Position numbers and translations under genes: made by a program. The notes under the pieces are model-generated. The model was not told the origin of the DNA. It was given only the letters and a program-made list of their open reading frames with translations, and made no database searches. Source: Mytilus galloprovincialis (taxonomy: Eukaryota; Mollusca; Bivalvia; Mytilida; Mytilidae). From it: DNA of 64,000 nt. The DNA is taken from assembly GCF_965363235.1 (NCBI RefSeq), contig NC_134849.1, positions 52,150,122 to 52,214,121 of the forward strand, read 5' to 3'. The number at the start of each line of letters is the position of its first letter. Position 1 is the first letter of the stretch. This document shows positions 1-10,519 of the stretch, in pieces.

Positions 1-640
1 ACACGTCGCATTGGTTAAAAGAAAGAAATAACGCGTGACTTCAATGTTTCTTGTTCTGATATTTGATAATATAATTTAAATCAAACACATCTCAATATTG
101 AAAATGACTCTAGATAATGGCTGTTAGAAAATCACTTAATTGAACAAATACGTAACTACATTTCTTAAGCGGACATTAAAGTTTCTACTTAACCAACGTT
201 AGGCAATATGCTATTGTTATTCTGGCAAAAGGACGATAATCCGAATGTTTTAAGAGTCAGATCTCCTCTTAGAAGTGCATTATTTCGTCGACTTTAAAAT
301 TATCTCGTAAATACTTTAAAAAAATATGGGAATCAATGATGAGATTATTTAGTAATTGGTTAGAAGCAGTATATAAAAAAATATGTGTAGGATTAGGGTA
401 TAGGGTACCTATTCCTTTCCACCAGATGCCAATTTTAACAATTATCCGGTGTAGTAAACTTGGAACCGTATAGATAATAATTTTTTCTTCAAAAGTCCAG
501 AAAACTAATTTATAATTTATAATTTCATAATTATTCCCTTTATGCATGACAAGCATTTAAACAATTTTCCATGAAAACAAATTAACAGAGGAATTAAGTG
601 ATAACTGCTTGTGTATCTACTGATGCGACACTTTACAAGT
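1..640. other. AT-rich non-coding stretch
   Basis: No splice-bounded coding segment, repeat family or RNA gene was recognised. A minus-strand open frame of about 95 codons (269-556) has no plausible protein features and AT-biased content, so it is treated as chance. Confidence 0.5.
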
Positions 641-724
641 TTTACGGTCACTCGTCACGATTTAGTGACCGATACCAAGTGTCTGTATCTCAACCCTTGA
701 GAGACTTGTGGTTCTGGTACTAGA

Positions 725-905
725 TTTAAGAATACCAAAAGATGGACGAAAGATACCAGAGGGACAGTCAAACTCGTAGATTGGAAATAAACTGACAACG
801 CCATGGCTAAAAATAAAAAGACAACTAGACAAATAATAGTAAAGAAGACACAACATAGAAAACGAAAGACTAAGCAACACGAACCCCACCAAAAAAAACC
901 ATTGT
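725..905 (-). repeat. Interspersed repeat family D, partial copy
   Basis: Read on the minus strand this copy carries the recurrent core TTGTTTGTCTG..TTTTTAGCCATGG and then a tail with GAGTTTGACTGTCCCTCTGG. The same blocks recur near 5535, 12550, 52880, 54640 and 58925. The family is unclassified. Open frames across it on either strand are by-products of the repeat. Confidence 0.6.
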
Positions 906-1029
906 GTCATATACTCTCAGATCGTTCCAATTTTATAAGTGTAAACCGCATAACGGGTACTGTGTACATAACAGGAGATGCCTCCGGTGGAGTTCTTACG
1001 ATTCCACCATATAGTTGTCTATCCTGATT

Positions 1030-1572
1030 TGTATATCGTTATTTAAAATGGATCAACTAGTTTTGAACATCGGCATACTACCGTTGTCTCGGTGACTTGT
1101 GAGCAGACACATTTTAGTATAACTGAATATGCACAACAATGACATTTGAAGTGTGTATGTATCAAATTGTTTTAAATTTGTTAGGTACATAATTATCATG
1201 TACGTTTTAAGTACTACTAAAATGAATGCAGTACTAATAGTATTTTGTTTGCATCGCCTACGATAGAACAATACCATTTGCCATCCAGTTTCAGGTTTAA
1301 AAATGAGTATGTGTAGATTTAGGTTTTAGATTAGGGCCATTTTGGGTCATATCAAGTTAAAAATTTTACAAATATCCTCCTATTTGGCAAACAATGAATA
1401 AATTTGCCAAATTTAGGTTTCGGCACACATTTCACCCTTTATTGACATGGATTTTGACGTGTTGGAGTTTTGATTACACTGTCTTTGATAGAAACCCATA
1501 TAAGGAAATACCAGAAACTTTAAAATTGTAATTTGATGCTTCTCCACTAAACACGTTCCTTAAACAAGTAAA
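1030..1572. other. Unannotated intergenic DNA
   Basis: AT-rich sequence without recognisable exon, repeat or RNA. The open frame at 1053-1277 on the minus strand shows no protein features. Confidence 0.45.
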
Positions 1573-2800
1573 CTAAAGGCCGTTCACATTGACCTAAACT
1601 CGGTGTTGTGTTAGTGTAACTCACACATGAACTAAACATAATTACTTTCCCATTGATAAAACTCAATGTTTACATGTAGTTTCAATCATGTTTTGTCTAC
1701 ATGCAGTCGATAGTCGATGTAGGCCTTGTGTAGGTTAAGTGTACACAAAACGAGACATACGCGCATTCAGATCTTAAATTGTCCCATGTATATTTAAAAA
1801 ATCAACGATTTTTATATAAAATTGATACTTATAACACTTATTAATAAAGTTCTTTACAGAAATATTTGTCTGAACTATATATTTATTTGTTATAAAAACA
1901 CTTTACGTAGCCTTATTAACCTCTTATCAAGACTCATCCATCATCATTGCCGATCACATAAGTCATTTGAAAAGGTCTTCCCGAATCGACTGGACGTACA
2001 CACTGACAGAAATATTTGCCACTGGTATTTACTCAAACAACGATTCACTCATAAATGCATTACTGAAAAAGGGTGGGGTTAATTCTTTGTTTGTGTTGTC
2101 TTTCAAAGCCGTTTAAATACAATTAGAAATATAAAAAAAACATTACCCCCTCCCTATGCCAAATACTCCTTGGAGAAAAAATACCATTTGAAACAAACAT
2201 AAAAGATAGAAATGTAGTGATCCTTAACAACGCAAATCTTTTACTTCGTCTGTAAGCACGTTGATGCAGCCTACATTTTTAATGCGTAATCGAGACATCT
2301 GTAAACTACTGCAAATCATTCAAAATGACTTTCTTAAAGGAGCAACCACTTTACTTTAAAAGGGGGGGGGCGGGTTCTGAGTCAGAATTTTTTCTCGCGC
2401 AGAAGTTTATATTGATTTTTTATCGATGGTACCAATTCAATATTTAACACTATAATGTATGGGGAAACTTTGGATTCAGAATATTTGTTCATTCTTATCA
2501 TCTGTATGACCCGATTATTTTTAAAATCAAATTATGGAAAAATCCATCCCCCTTCTATTTTTAGTCAAATGGTCGTTCCCTAATTGCTAGAAAAGTTGTT
2601 TGGAAATTTGAAATCGGTTCTACGTAATGAACATTTAAATGACATATAGTTTACAAGTGTGAACAAATTTTATGTACAGGTAGCTAAACAAGGTGTATAG
2701 ATGTGAACAAATTTAATGTGAAATTAGTGTACATAACATGAAACCAAATGTAAACATGTTTACTGTACACGGCTTTTGGTGTGAACACGGCCAAAGACTG
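1573..2800. mobile_element. Possible non-autonomous DNA transposon with short TIRs
   Basis: The left end AAAGGCCGTTCACA and the right end, read in reverse as TTTGGCCGTGTTCACA, form an imperfect inverted pair about 1.2 kb apart. No transposase frame lies between them. The interior is AT-rich and contains several CATGTTTACA-type motifs in both orientations. The assignment rests on the end pair alone, so it may be two independent short repeats. Confidence 0.35.
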
Positions 2801-2932
2801 GTTGTTTAATGTGTATAACACAATTAAACTAATTTTGATTTGAAACGATAAGTTTGAAATAACCCTGCTCAAAGACTGGACAATAAATTATAAAGTTATG
2901 TTCAGACTTAGTTATTGTAGTTATTAAGTATT

Positions 2933-3117
2933 AGATAAAATACAAAGGTAACAAAGAAACAGGCCGGTAACAACCGTTGCCGGATAGTTTTTCTGCACGA
3001 GTAGTCAGGTCAAGGTCCGAGGCGATAGCCGAGGACCTTGACCTGACTACAAGTGCAGAAAAACTATTCGGCTGGTTGTTACCGGCCTGTTTCTTTTGTT
3101 ACTTTTGTTTTTTATCT
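2933..3117. repeat. 185-bp near-perfect inverted repeat (hairpin)
   Basis: Two arms of about 87 bases pair almost completely. The outer part is AGATAAAA..AGGTAACAAAG, the middle part is CAGGCCGGTAACAACC and CGGATAGTTTTTCTGCAC, and the inner part is GTAGTCAGGTCAAGGTCC. A GGC-GATA-GCC tip lies at about 3020-3029. The right arm is the reverse complement with only a few mismatches and single-base gaps. The open frame 2977-3279 is produced by the arms. This looks like a foldback MITE or a hairpin-RNA source, and no target duplication could be fixed. Confidence 0.85.
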
Positions 3118-3597
3118 GACTTGTACGACGTTTCAAGTAATAATACGTTAAGCAAGACTAAACATTTGAGAATCTTTGATAGCCATAAAGCAGTAAATGT
3201 AAGTTATAGTATAAACACATTTTTTTTTCATTTCCTTTCAACCGAGATTTTTTTTCAAGAAAAAAAATCAGGAATCTAATAATTTGATAAAAAAAAAAAA
3301 GAACCATTTCAAGTAAAATATAAATGTTGTACACATTTAAGACTTTTTAAAATGCAACTTCGTAAAAAAGTAATATATTAAGGAATATTTTAGTGGTAAG
3401 TAAGATAATGTTTGATTTTTATGAATAAAACGGAAAGCGGGGAGGGGGAGGGGGGCTAATTCATTTTAAAATACACAGGCTGTGATCTTTATATTTGATG
3501 AAAAAATGCAGGATGAGCCATTAAATCTCGCCATTCCCCCTTAAAAAAATCGTAAAAATCGCGCGTTTGTTGCCAAATACATGAATTTAATATGAAA

Positions 3598-3726
3598 TGG
3601 TGGGGGTCCCGCGGGTTGGAACAACCCTTTTTTTTGAAGATCAATGCATTTAAAATTTAAATGGGGACATAAAGTTGGACCCCCCCCCCCCTGTTTTGTT
3701 CTGGATTTAGACATGGATCCGCCACT
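3598..3726 (-). mobile_element. Short GGATCC-ended element, family B
   Basis: A minus-strand copy of the short repeat whose ends read GGGGCGGATCCA and, inverted, TGGATCCGCC. The interior has a C/G run, the block ATGTCCCCATTTAAAT, GCATTGATC and GGTTCCAACC. Other copies are at 4315, 6674, 46098 and 62031. The structure suits a MITE mobilised in trans. Confidence 0.6.
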
Positions 3727-4314
3727 GATATAAATCCGATAACAATATAAAGGTATCAAAAGAATGAATTTCCTACTTCATTAGTGAATGAAATATTTAT
3801 GAAAAAAATGGATTTTGTCTTAATATTATTTATATTCAGGAATATACTTTGATTTTTTTTTTAATTCATGCTCGTCTCTAGATCTGCAAGTGTTGATCGG
3901 GATTAAACACGTGTTACCATATGATCCAATCGCAGCTTACCGCCCAAAATTGATGACAAGTTGAATGATTTTCTTCTAGGTTTGCTGCTTATTTGGACGT
4001 GTATTACATGAACACTTTTTGTTTATAGGATCAATCGTGCATTGGTGAGTTGATAGGTATTTTATCTTTTGATATTAGATTTGATTTTTATTTATTTATT
4101 TCCTGTCTTATTTTTTATTGAAATGTTCACGTCAGTATCATCCTTTCTTTACTTTCAGCATTGTCCAAAATACTATTCATGTCCATATATTTAAGAAAAC
4201 ATTTATTGACCGAATATTTTGCTTCATAAAGGGGGCGGTATGTTCTTTTTTGAGTATATTAACTATTTACTTTTCAACGCCATCACCCAAATGTTTTTGT
4301 TTAAATTAGCACCA

Positions 4315-4420
4315 GGGGCGGATCCAGTCATTTTAAAAAGGGGGGTTCCAACTATATGTCCCCATTCAAATGCATTGATCGGCCAACAAAAAAGGGGGGG
4401 TTCCAACCCCCGGATCCGCC
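4315..4420 (+). mobile_element. Short GGATCC-ended element, family B
   Basis: A compact copy running from GGGGCGGATCCAG to CCCCCGGATCCGCC, with ATTCAAATGCATTGATC in the middle and G runs just inside both ends. The two ends are inverted copies of each other for about 10 bases. Confidence 0.7.
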
Positions 4421-4746
4421 AATGAGCACTATTAACGGTATTTGGAAAATCAGGAATCATTCAAAACATTAATTTGTCATCTGCTTGACCATAATAATTT
4501 TTTTCTCATATAATTTGGGACCAAAATATCTATTTTAGGAGAAAATACCCCCCACTATTGAAGTTAAATGTCTAATCCCTTAGTGTACTGATGTGAATAG
4601 TAATTAACTGGAAATGTTTGAAAAAAAAGATATTGATGTTGTTCAATAAAAAGACGGGAAATAAGTCGGTGAACCAAAAAGTTCAAATCTAATTGAAAGA
4701 TAAAGTGCCCATGAACTCACTGATCATGCACGAGTGATTCTATTCA

Positions 4747-4812
4747 TAAAAAGTGTCCGTGTAACAACTAAAAAGAGTCCGTGTATCGTCTAAAAAGAGT
4801 CCGTGTAACACC
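4747..4812 (+). repeat. Three-copy tandem of a 22-bp unit
   Basis: The unit AAAAAGAGTCCGTGTAACA is repeated three times with minor changes in its last bases (ACAACT, TCGTCT, ACACCC). Confidence 0.7.
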
Positions 4813-4884
4813 CGTTAATGTACTGTTTTTCTATAGCTCTGCGGGGGGCAAAGTCGTACAATCAATTATAAACCAACTATCCAC

Positions 4885-5390
4885 TTGCAGTAATGTAAGA
4901 TCTGTTCAGCCTATTTTCAAGCTGTACAGTAGTTGTTATATACATAAACAAAACATTGAATTGTAAAGAAAATCACAAACAAACTGAAATCTGAGAAAAA
5001 TTTCCTAATCAAATGGCAAAATCAAAAGCACAAACACATTAAACAAATGGATAACATCTGTCATATTACTGACTTGGTACATGCATTGTCCTATGTAGAA
5101 ATTGTGGATTAAACCTGTTTTTATGGCTAGCTAAACCTCTTACTTGTATGGCAGTCGCATAAATTCCATTATATTGACAACGATGTGTGAACAAAACAAA
5201 CAGACACAATTGGTAAACATGTGAATTATAGAAGTACAGCAGTCAACATTGTGTTATTATCTTAATCACTCTAGAAAGTTTTAACAAATAAATATATTAA
5301 AGTAAAGTAAGATCTGTCCAGTCTATTTCCAAGAGGTACACCAGTTGTTACATACTTGTACAAAATAACAAATTGAATTGTCAAAAAGCT
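4885..5390 (+). repeat. Pair of diverged direct repeats
   Basis: The block at about 4890-4970 (GTAAGATCTGTTCAGCC ... AACATTGAATTGTAAAGA) recurs at about 5307-5388 (GTAAGATCTGTCCAGTC ... CAAATTGAATTGTCAAAA) with roughly 80 percent identity by eye. The AT-rich sequence between them shows nothing recognisable. Confidence 0.5.
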
Positions 5391-5534
5391 ACTGATCTGA
5401 ACTAGTTAAATATAAACGAAATATCTAAACAGAATGAATTAAAAAAATGATAGATTTATTTGTGGTTATATTATCATCACTGTCAGTGCTGTATATATAG
5501 ATAAATGAAATTAGCTAAAACTCTTAAATGACGT

Positions 5535-5605
5535 TTAAATGGTGTTGTCAGTTTATTTACGATCTATGCGTTTGAAAGTCTTTTTGTGTCTTTCGCCAAT
5601 TTAAA
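5535..5605 (+). repeat. Repeat family D, tail fragment
   Basis: The sequence GTTGTCAGTTTATTTACG followed by GAAAGTCTTTTTGTGTC matches the tail block of family D near 730 (inverted) and 54950. Confidence 0.45.
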
Positions 5606-5739
5606 GACTAACAGTTTTCAGATTATTTAAAGATCAAAATGACCATTTCCGACTGTCATTCATTTACTAGTGTGAATTACATTATGAACTATTTCGTTTA
5701 AACTGCAATCATAAGTTTGTTTTAACTGAAAGCAGGTTT

Positions 5740-6540
5740 CGTGATCAAATTTGTCTTAAAAATGTATAAAACAATATTGTATCCAAACATTTTCATTTAC
5801 CATGCACCCATTCAAATCAATCACGCAACTGGAATGAAAACTGCATTGTTTGAAATATTGAGATATGTGTACATGAATAATTATTATATCCTTATTCTGA
5901 ATCTCTGTGTATACTTGGATTATACATGTTATACTGTCGTTTTTATGTGTGACTACGGTTATATAATAATCTTTATGAATTATTAACAAAACGAGTAAAT
6001 AATTTCAATTGCATGCAAAGTGCCGCGTGTCTTAACAACCCTAGCATTTTCAACCATAGTTATTGCTTTGAGACGGATGTAAAAGTAATGCTTCGTCAGG
6101 AATCAATGCATTTTAATACGTTTTATCGTTTAAATGAAATGAATTGATTTAAATCTAAAATCTATAAAATTTTAAAAAGAAGTAATGAACTTATAAATAT
6201 ATCAGTTCTAGTTGGATTTAAATATTTAAATGAACTCTATCCCAGAGATGGATTAAGTTTAACTTTAACGGGTAATAAGGCGAAATAATGGATACAAGCC
6301 GGAATGCTTGATTAATCGCAAACAAATAAAACTAAAATTAAATTATCGGATTATGATTTATTAAGATTGTTATTTTAGAGTGAAAATATTATAAATCGAA
6401 ATCCAATATAACTTTATATGCTTGTTAATACACGGAACATACAAAACATTTGTCAACGATATATCATGTATGTACATTGTAGTGTACTTTAGTGTGCATA
6501 CATATACACCTAATGGGTCGTGTTTATACATTGAACGTTA
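5740..6540. other. AT-rich non-coding stretch
   Basis: Overlapping open frames on both strands at 5741-5989 arise from AT-rich sequence and lack domain features. Nothing else is recognised. Confidence 0.4.
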
Positions 6541-6558
6541 ACATTATTACATGTTTGG

Positions 6559-6636
6559 ATGGATCTTATGATTGACGGATTTCCATTACACACGAATGTC
6601 TGTCTAAATGGAACTCCTGGAACCATGTATACAGAG
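6559..6636 (+). CDS. Candidate first coding exon, unidentified gene
   Basis: An ATG-initiated frame of 26 codons, starting MDLMIDGFPLHTNVC, runs straight into a strong donor (ACAGAG then GTGAGTG) and ends on a codon boundary. There is an in-frame stop about 30 bases upstream and no acceptor in between, so this would be a first exon. The stretch MIDGFPLHT faintly recalls the MLDNGFPLAT segment of adaptor mu/delta-COP proteins, which is too short to trust. A family B element lies 40 bases into the putative intron. No continuation exon could be assigned firmly. Confidence 0.25.
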
Positions 6637-6673
6637 GTGAGTGTTGTCATTTATGTTGGTTACATATTTTGCA

Positions 6674-6815
6674 GGGGCGGATCCAGCCATTTTAAAAAGA
6701 GGGGTTCCAAGCCCAGGATAAAGGGGGTAGGTTCCAACCAAATGTCCCCATTCAAATGCATTGATCGTTCAAAAAAAAGGGGGGTACAATCCCCCCGGAC
6801 CACCCTGGATCCGCC
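6674..6815 (+). mobile_element. Short GGATCC-ended element, family B
   Basis: A copy bounded by GGGGCGGATCCAGCC and CCTGGATCCGCCACTG, with ATGTCCCCATTCAAATGC and CATTGATCG inside. A plus-strand open frame across it is not a gene. Confidence 0.7.
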
Positions 6816-6949
6816 ACTGTTTGGTGTTCAATTATCAAAATCATTGAATTGGTAGTGAAACAAATAACCAGGCTTATTAGTTGTCGTCTGGCGTATTAAA
6901 TTATAATCCTGGTACCTTTGATAACTAGTCCCACTTGTCTATATCACTC

Positions 6950-7345
6950 TGCTTAGCTCTTGATAAAATTGAAAATCGTCCTTCCCTACGCCTATTTCAT
7001 CCAGCTCAGTCGCTTTGTAATTATCGTATCACGGCTAGCGCTTTCAGACGAGAGCAGGCATTATCAGCGACGTCACAATGTCTGAGAAGAAGTTATCAGC
7101 GACGTCACAATATGTGAGGAGACGTTTTCAAGCTTGCTTTTTGTCAAGTGAAAAACTGTCTTGAGGAGGGTGAAAAGACCAGTAGTAGAACGATAAATAG
7201 ATAATCAAAATTTTCACATTGATATCGAAAAATTTCAACTGCGAGCCACGATGGCGAGTAAGCATAGCGAACGGGATAAAATGTTTCACATTGTGTCGAG
7301 CAGGTGATATTTTACGATATCAATTTGTAGAAAACCCGATAAGCT
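6950..7345 (+). repeat. Interspersed repeat family E with tandem CRE-like sites
   Basis: About 390 bases are shared with 44890-45238. Shared blocks include ATCGTCCTTCCCT, GAGCAGGCATTATCAGC, AGCGACGTCACAATG (twice, about 32 bases apart), TTCAAGCTTGCTTTTTGTC and GTAGAAAACCCGATAAGC. The two GACGTCAC sites (7069-7076 and 7101-7108) are half-site-rich CREB/ATF-type motifs that belong to the repeat. No coding potential was seen. Confidence 0.65.
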
Positions 7346-7668
7346 ATGTGTATCACAGCTTTGTGACGTCAAATATATTGACCCTGCCTTTATAACTTTG
7401 ACCCGGACATATTAACGCTGCTATGAAGTTTGAACCGATGTTAATAAGTTTGACCTGATATTTATTTATATGTCTTCCGGTTTAATAGTGAAACAAAGAA
7501 AACATGCAAAATACTCAAATACAACTTGATACTAAATACGGAATATGCATAAAAAAATAATAAAAAGAGTGGCCCTCTATTCTAAAACATGTATAATTAC
7601 ATAAATCCTCTTCATTCGAACTTTTGGTGGATAGTTGTCTCATTAGATATCATACCTCATCTCCTTAC

Positions 7669-7930
7669 TTTGGTGTTAGGAGTCCACACTCCTTGTCCCT
7701 AGCTGCATTTCTGCTTTCACTAAACACATTCATTGGGTTATCTGTAAGACGTATGACCTCGTTCACTCTATTCAGTGCTTCCCTTTGAGTCGTTTCCGTA
7801 ATCAGCTTCTTTTTACACTGCCTGGTGATTAGCCATGCTAGAAACCTACTATCAGGATGGATTTTGGTTGTCTGGATTTCCCCTCCTATAGACGATTGCC
7901 TGCCATGGATGACAAGCTCTTTCTTCCTAG
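7669..7930 (-). pseudogene. Decayed coding fragment, unidentified
   Basis: On the minus strand a frame of about 88 codons, including RQSSIGGEIQTTKIHPDSRF and, further on, EALNRVNEVIRLTDNPMNVF, ends at a TAA at about 7669. Its composition is clearly protein-like. It has no start, the similar-looking coding sequence just upstream is in another frame, and a family A fragment abuts its 3' end. Together with 8225-8390 it looks like a remnant of a mobile-element protein or a dead host copy. The family was not recognised. Confidence 0.35.
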
Positions 7931-8004
7931 CTTTTCATTCTGGATATGCTCCCATAACCTTTGATCTCTCTATTAAAACCTTTAAAAGTATTTCCTCGAT
8001 TTGG

Positions 8005-8150
8005 TTGTATCGTGGTAGCGCGTTCGCCTAGAGTACAGGAGGTCGTGGGATCGATCCCAAGATGTATAAAGCCTAAGACTTGAAAATTGGTATTTGCTGC
8101 TTCTTCCCTAGGTACGTGGCATCAAGGAGTAAGATCAAGTACGACATGGT
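8005..8150 (+). mobile_element. tRNA-derived SINE
   Basis: A tRNA-like head has an A box (CGTGGTAGCGCGTTCGCC) and a B box (GTGGGATCGATCCCA) at normal RNA polymerase III spacing. The tail is TTGGTATTTGCTGCTTCTTCC. Cloverleaf pairing is incomplete, so a functional tRNA is excluded. Confidence 0.6.
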
Positions 8151-8224
8151 CTAGTAGTCGTAGTAATTTGTTCAAGTATGTTGACATATCATCAAACGGA
8201 CGTTTGCCTTTAAGTTAAACTAGA

Positions 8225-8390
8225 TCTAGACTAGCACATTCTAAACCATCTCAGCATGGAGATCCAGATCAAAGGAGGTTTCATGTTCTAGTCTTGCATA
8301 TGCATCACATTCACTGATAGACAGTAAACACAAGCATCTTCAGCTGCATCAGCAACAGCAGCAAAGTCCTGCAAACTTACTGATTGTATA
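8225..8390 (-). pseudogene. Decayed coding fragment, unidentified
   Basis: On the minus strand, protein-like stretches (SLQDFAAVADAAEDACVYCL, and then in another frame ECDAYARLEHETSFDLDLHA) follow each other without one continuous frame. Together with 7669-7930 and the SINE between them this looks like one broken coding sequence interrupted by a retroposon. No family is recognised. Confidence 0.3.
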
Positions 8391-8399
8391 TGACGTTAC

Positions 8400-9540
8400 T
8401 CTGATAAAGGGGGATAAGTCATTGCTTCTGATTTGATAATCGTAATCATGTTTTGTATCCGTCAACATTTTTCAATACTTTTATGTTCAGATTGTTTGCG
8501 TCATGGCTTTGCACCAAATCACAAAGAACCATTCTTCAATTTATAATGATGAATATATTCAAACATTTAATATGCATTAATAAATAAATATTTATCAAAA
8601 TTAAAAGCATACTAACTCGTAAAGTGACATTATCAATGCATAATAAATTAGTAGCACAAGTACATTATCACTATTTAAATCGTTTTCTGTAACGTGACAC
8701 GTGGGGTCATGGATGTATATAATAGCGATTATCTAACACATCTTTGTGCTTTCTTGTCAATTGTGTAAATCTATACACACAAGAACTTTAGTCTTCTTTA
8801 CATAAACTATTGGTAAAATTTTATCGTGCTGGGATAAATGTACAGGTATTGAAATCTATAGTTTAAATCTATTGGCTTTTGAATGTTTGCACTTGTTGAC
8901 AAGTCTGTGGGAAATGTCGTGGTTATCGCCCCTTAATATTTGTTAATGTGGTTGTCGAATCAAAGGATTTTATCTGTGGAAGGGAAAATATCTTAACAGT
9001 ATTTTAAGAATGAAGTCTTTTAAACAAATACAAATTTTAAGGTTTCTGTGAATCACATTTAATGTTATGTTTTTTTAATTACAAAAAATTCTGTTACAAC
9101 ATGTACAACTCGTGTTACAATAAAGGTACAATATATTAACAAATTATGAAACTTTTAGAGTAAAATACAAAACAAAAAACATATTGGTAAATACATAAAA
9201 CGTATCAAAGAATATATACATTGTCTTAAAACGACCTTAAAGTATTACCTGCTGATATATTTTATGAAAGACTGCAACAGAGCAAATTTGATAATTATGA
9301 CAACGTTTTAAACAGTGAAAATACAATCTTGTACAATTCATAGAACAAACATGTACATAATATCAATGCTAAAAAAGTGTATGTCGATGTTGCAACAAAC
9401 TAAGCTTGCAAGAATCGATGTTTATCTTTAACAAAAACCTGAGGTACACAATTACTGAACAACACTAACAGTATAATTACATAATCATTGTAAAATGATA
9501 TGGTGTACAGTTCCTAAATTTGTTAGATTTATAAATGATA
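8400..9540. other. AT-rich non-coding stretch
   Basis: No exon, repeat family or RNA recognised. Confidence 0.4.
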
Positions 9541-9619
9541 TTGCCGTAAACAGGGGGCGTTTCTGCTGGTGAAATCATACTTCAATGAAGATTAATATTT
9601 TTATTTTTTGACAAATATA

Positions 9620-9796
9620 GGATATTATATCTCTCTGCTGAAATTAATAAATGAAAATTGTATGTTTCATTTAAATATAAGACGTTATTACAAACACGCG
9701 TATATCGAGCCACGTGCGAAATTTACACTCTACAATCAGAAGCTAAAGGAACATGACCAACAAATAATGGAGAAATTTAAAGGAAAACATATGTAG
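9620..9796 (+). CDS. Candidate terminal exon, unidentified gene
   Basis: An open frame without its own early ATG contains RRYYKHAYIEPRAKFTLYNQ and then KLKEHDQQIMEKFKGKHM before a TAG. The charged, helix-like composition is unlike the AT-rich surroundings. An AG preceded by a T-rich tract (TTTTTTGACAAATATAG) lies at its start. No matching upstream exon was found, so both the exon and its strand rest on composition only. Confidence 0.25.
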   Translation, partial: GYYISLLKLINENCMFHLNIRRYYKHAYIEPRAKFTLYNQKLKEHDQQIMEKFKGKHM

Positions 9797-10100
9797 CTAA
9801 CTTATTTTTGCAACGTTCGCGAGTAGAAAATAACGCGAATAAAAATCGTCGCGAATATGTAAATCTTTGATCAATTAATTACTTCAAATACATTGCAAAA
9901 TTGCGAAACTAAATCGCTGTGAAGTTTACTAACACGTCTGGTTAAAAACAAAATAAATCATCCTCTAAAATCAGTTGGTTTATTACGGTGGCAAAATCCG
10001 TCAATGAAAGAAAAACAATATATGTTGTACAATGTCATTCTAGACGAAACGCGCGTTTGACGTACAACATTTTAAGCCCAGTATCTATCGGATAAGTTAA

Positions 10101-10510
10101 TTAAGGATGTGCTTGGGTGAGGTTTTGGAATTTGTGTCAGATATTTCGTACTCCTCGGTGTTTTTCCATACAATACAATGTAAAATATTTTGCCCCAAAA
10201 CACCCATTTATTTTTTCATAAAAAGACTTCATAGCTCATGAAATGTCATTTACCAAAATTTTATAGGATTCTTGATTTTCTTTCTTCTGTTTTGAGACCC
10301 AAATAATACCAATGCAAATATAAGGTAAAAGTCAGAGTCAGCCTTTTCCCGCCATATTTTAAATCTCGAATATCTCGAAAAGGAGGTCCATGACCTATCA
10401 ATAATTTTAGCTTATCTTTATCCTTAATTGATGCTCTACAAACTTATAGTATCAATTTTAATTTCTTAATTTCTTAATTTTTACCTAACCTCACCTAAGT
10501 ACATCCTTAA
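10101..10510. mobile_element. 410-bp MITE flanked by TTAA
   Basis: The left end TTAAGGATGTGCTTGGGTGAGG and the right end CCTCACCTAAGTACATCCTTAA are inverted copies over about 30 bases with few mismatches. TTAA stands at each outer edge, which fits a TTAA target duplication of the kind used by piggyBac-type transposases. The interior is AT-rich with no frame, so the element is non-autonomous. Confidence 0.65.
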
Positions 10511-10519
10511 GTAGAATGT

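Noticed and set aside
2977-3279. 100-codon open frame
   Set aside because: It is generated by the two arms of the 185-bp hairpin and has no protein features beyond them.
3980-4044. 65-bp segment with acceptor CTTCTAG and donor GTGAGT
   Set aside because: It is open in one frame but its composition is not convincing, and no neighbouring exon exists on the plus strand.
4219-4425. Open frames on both strands across 4219-4460
   Set aside because: They run through a family B element, whose G/C runs keep frames open.
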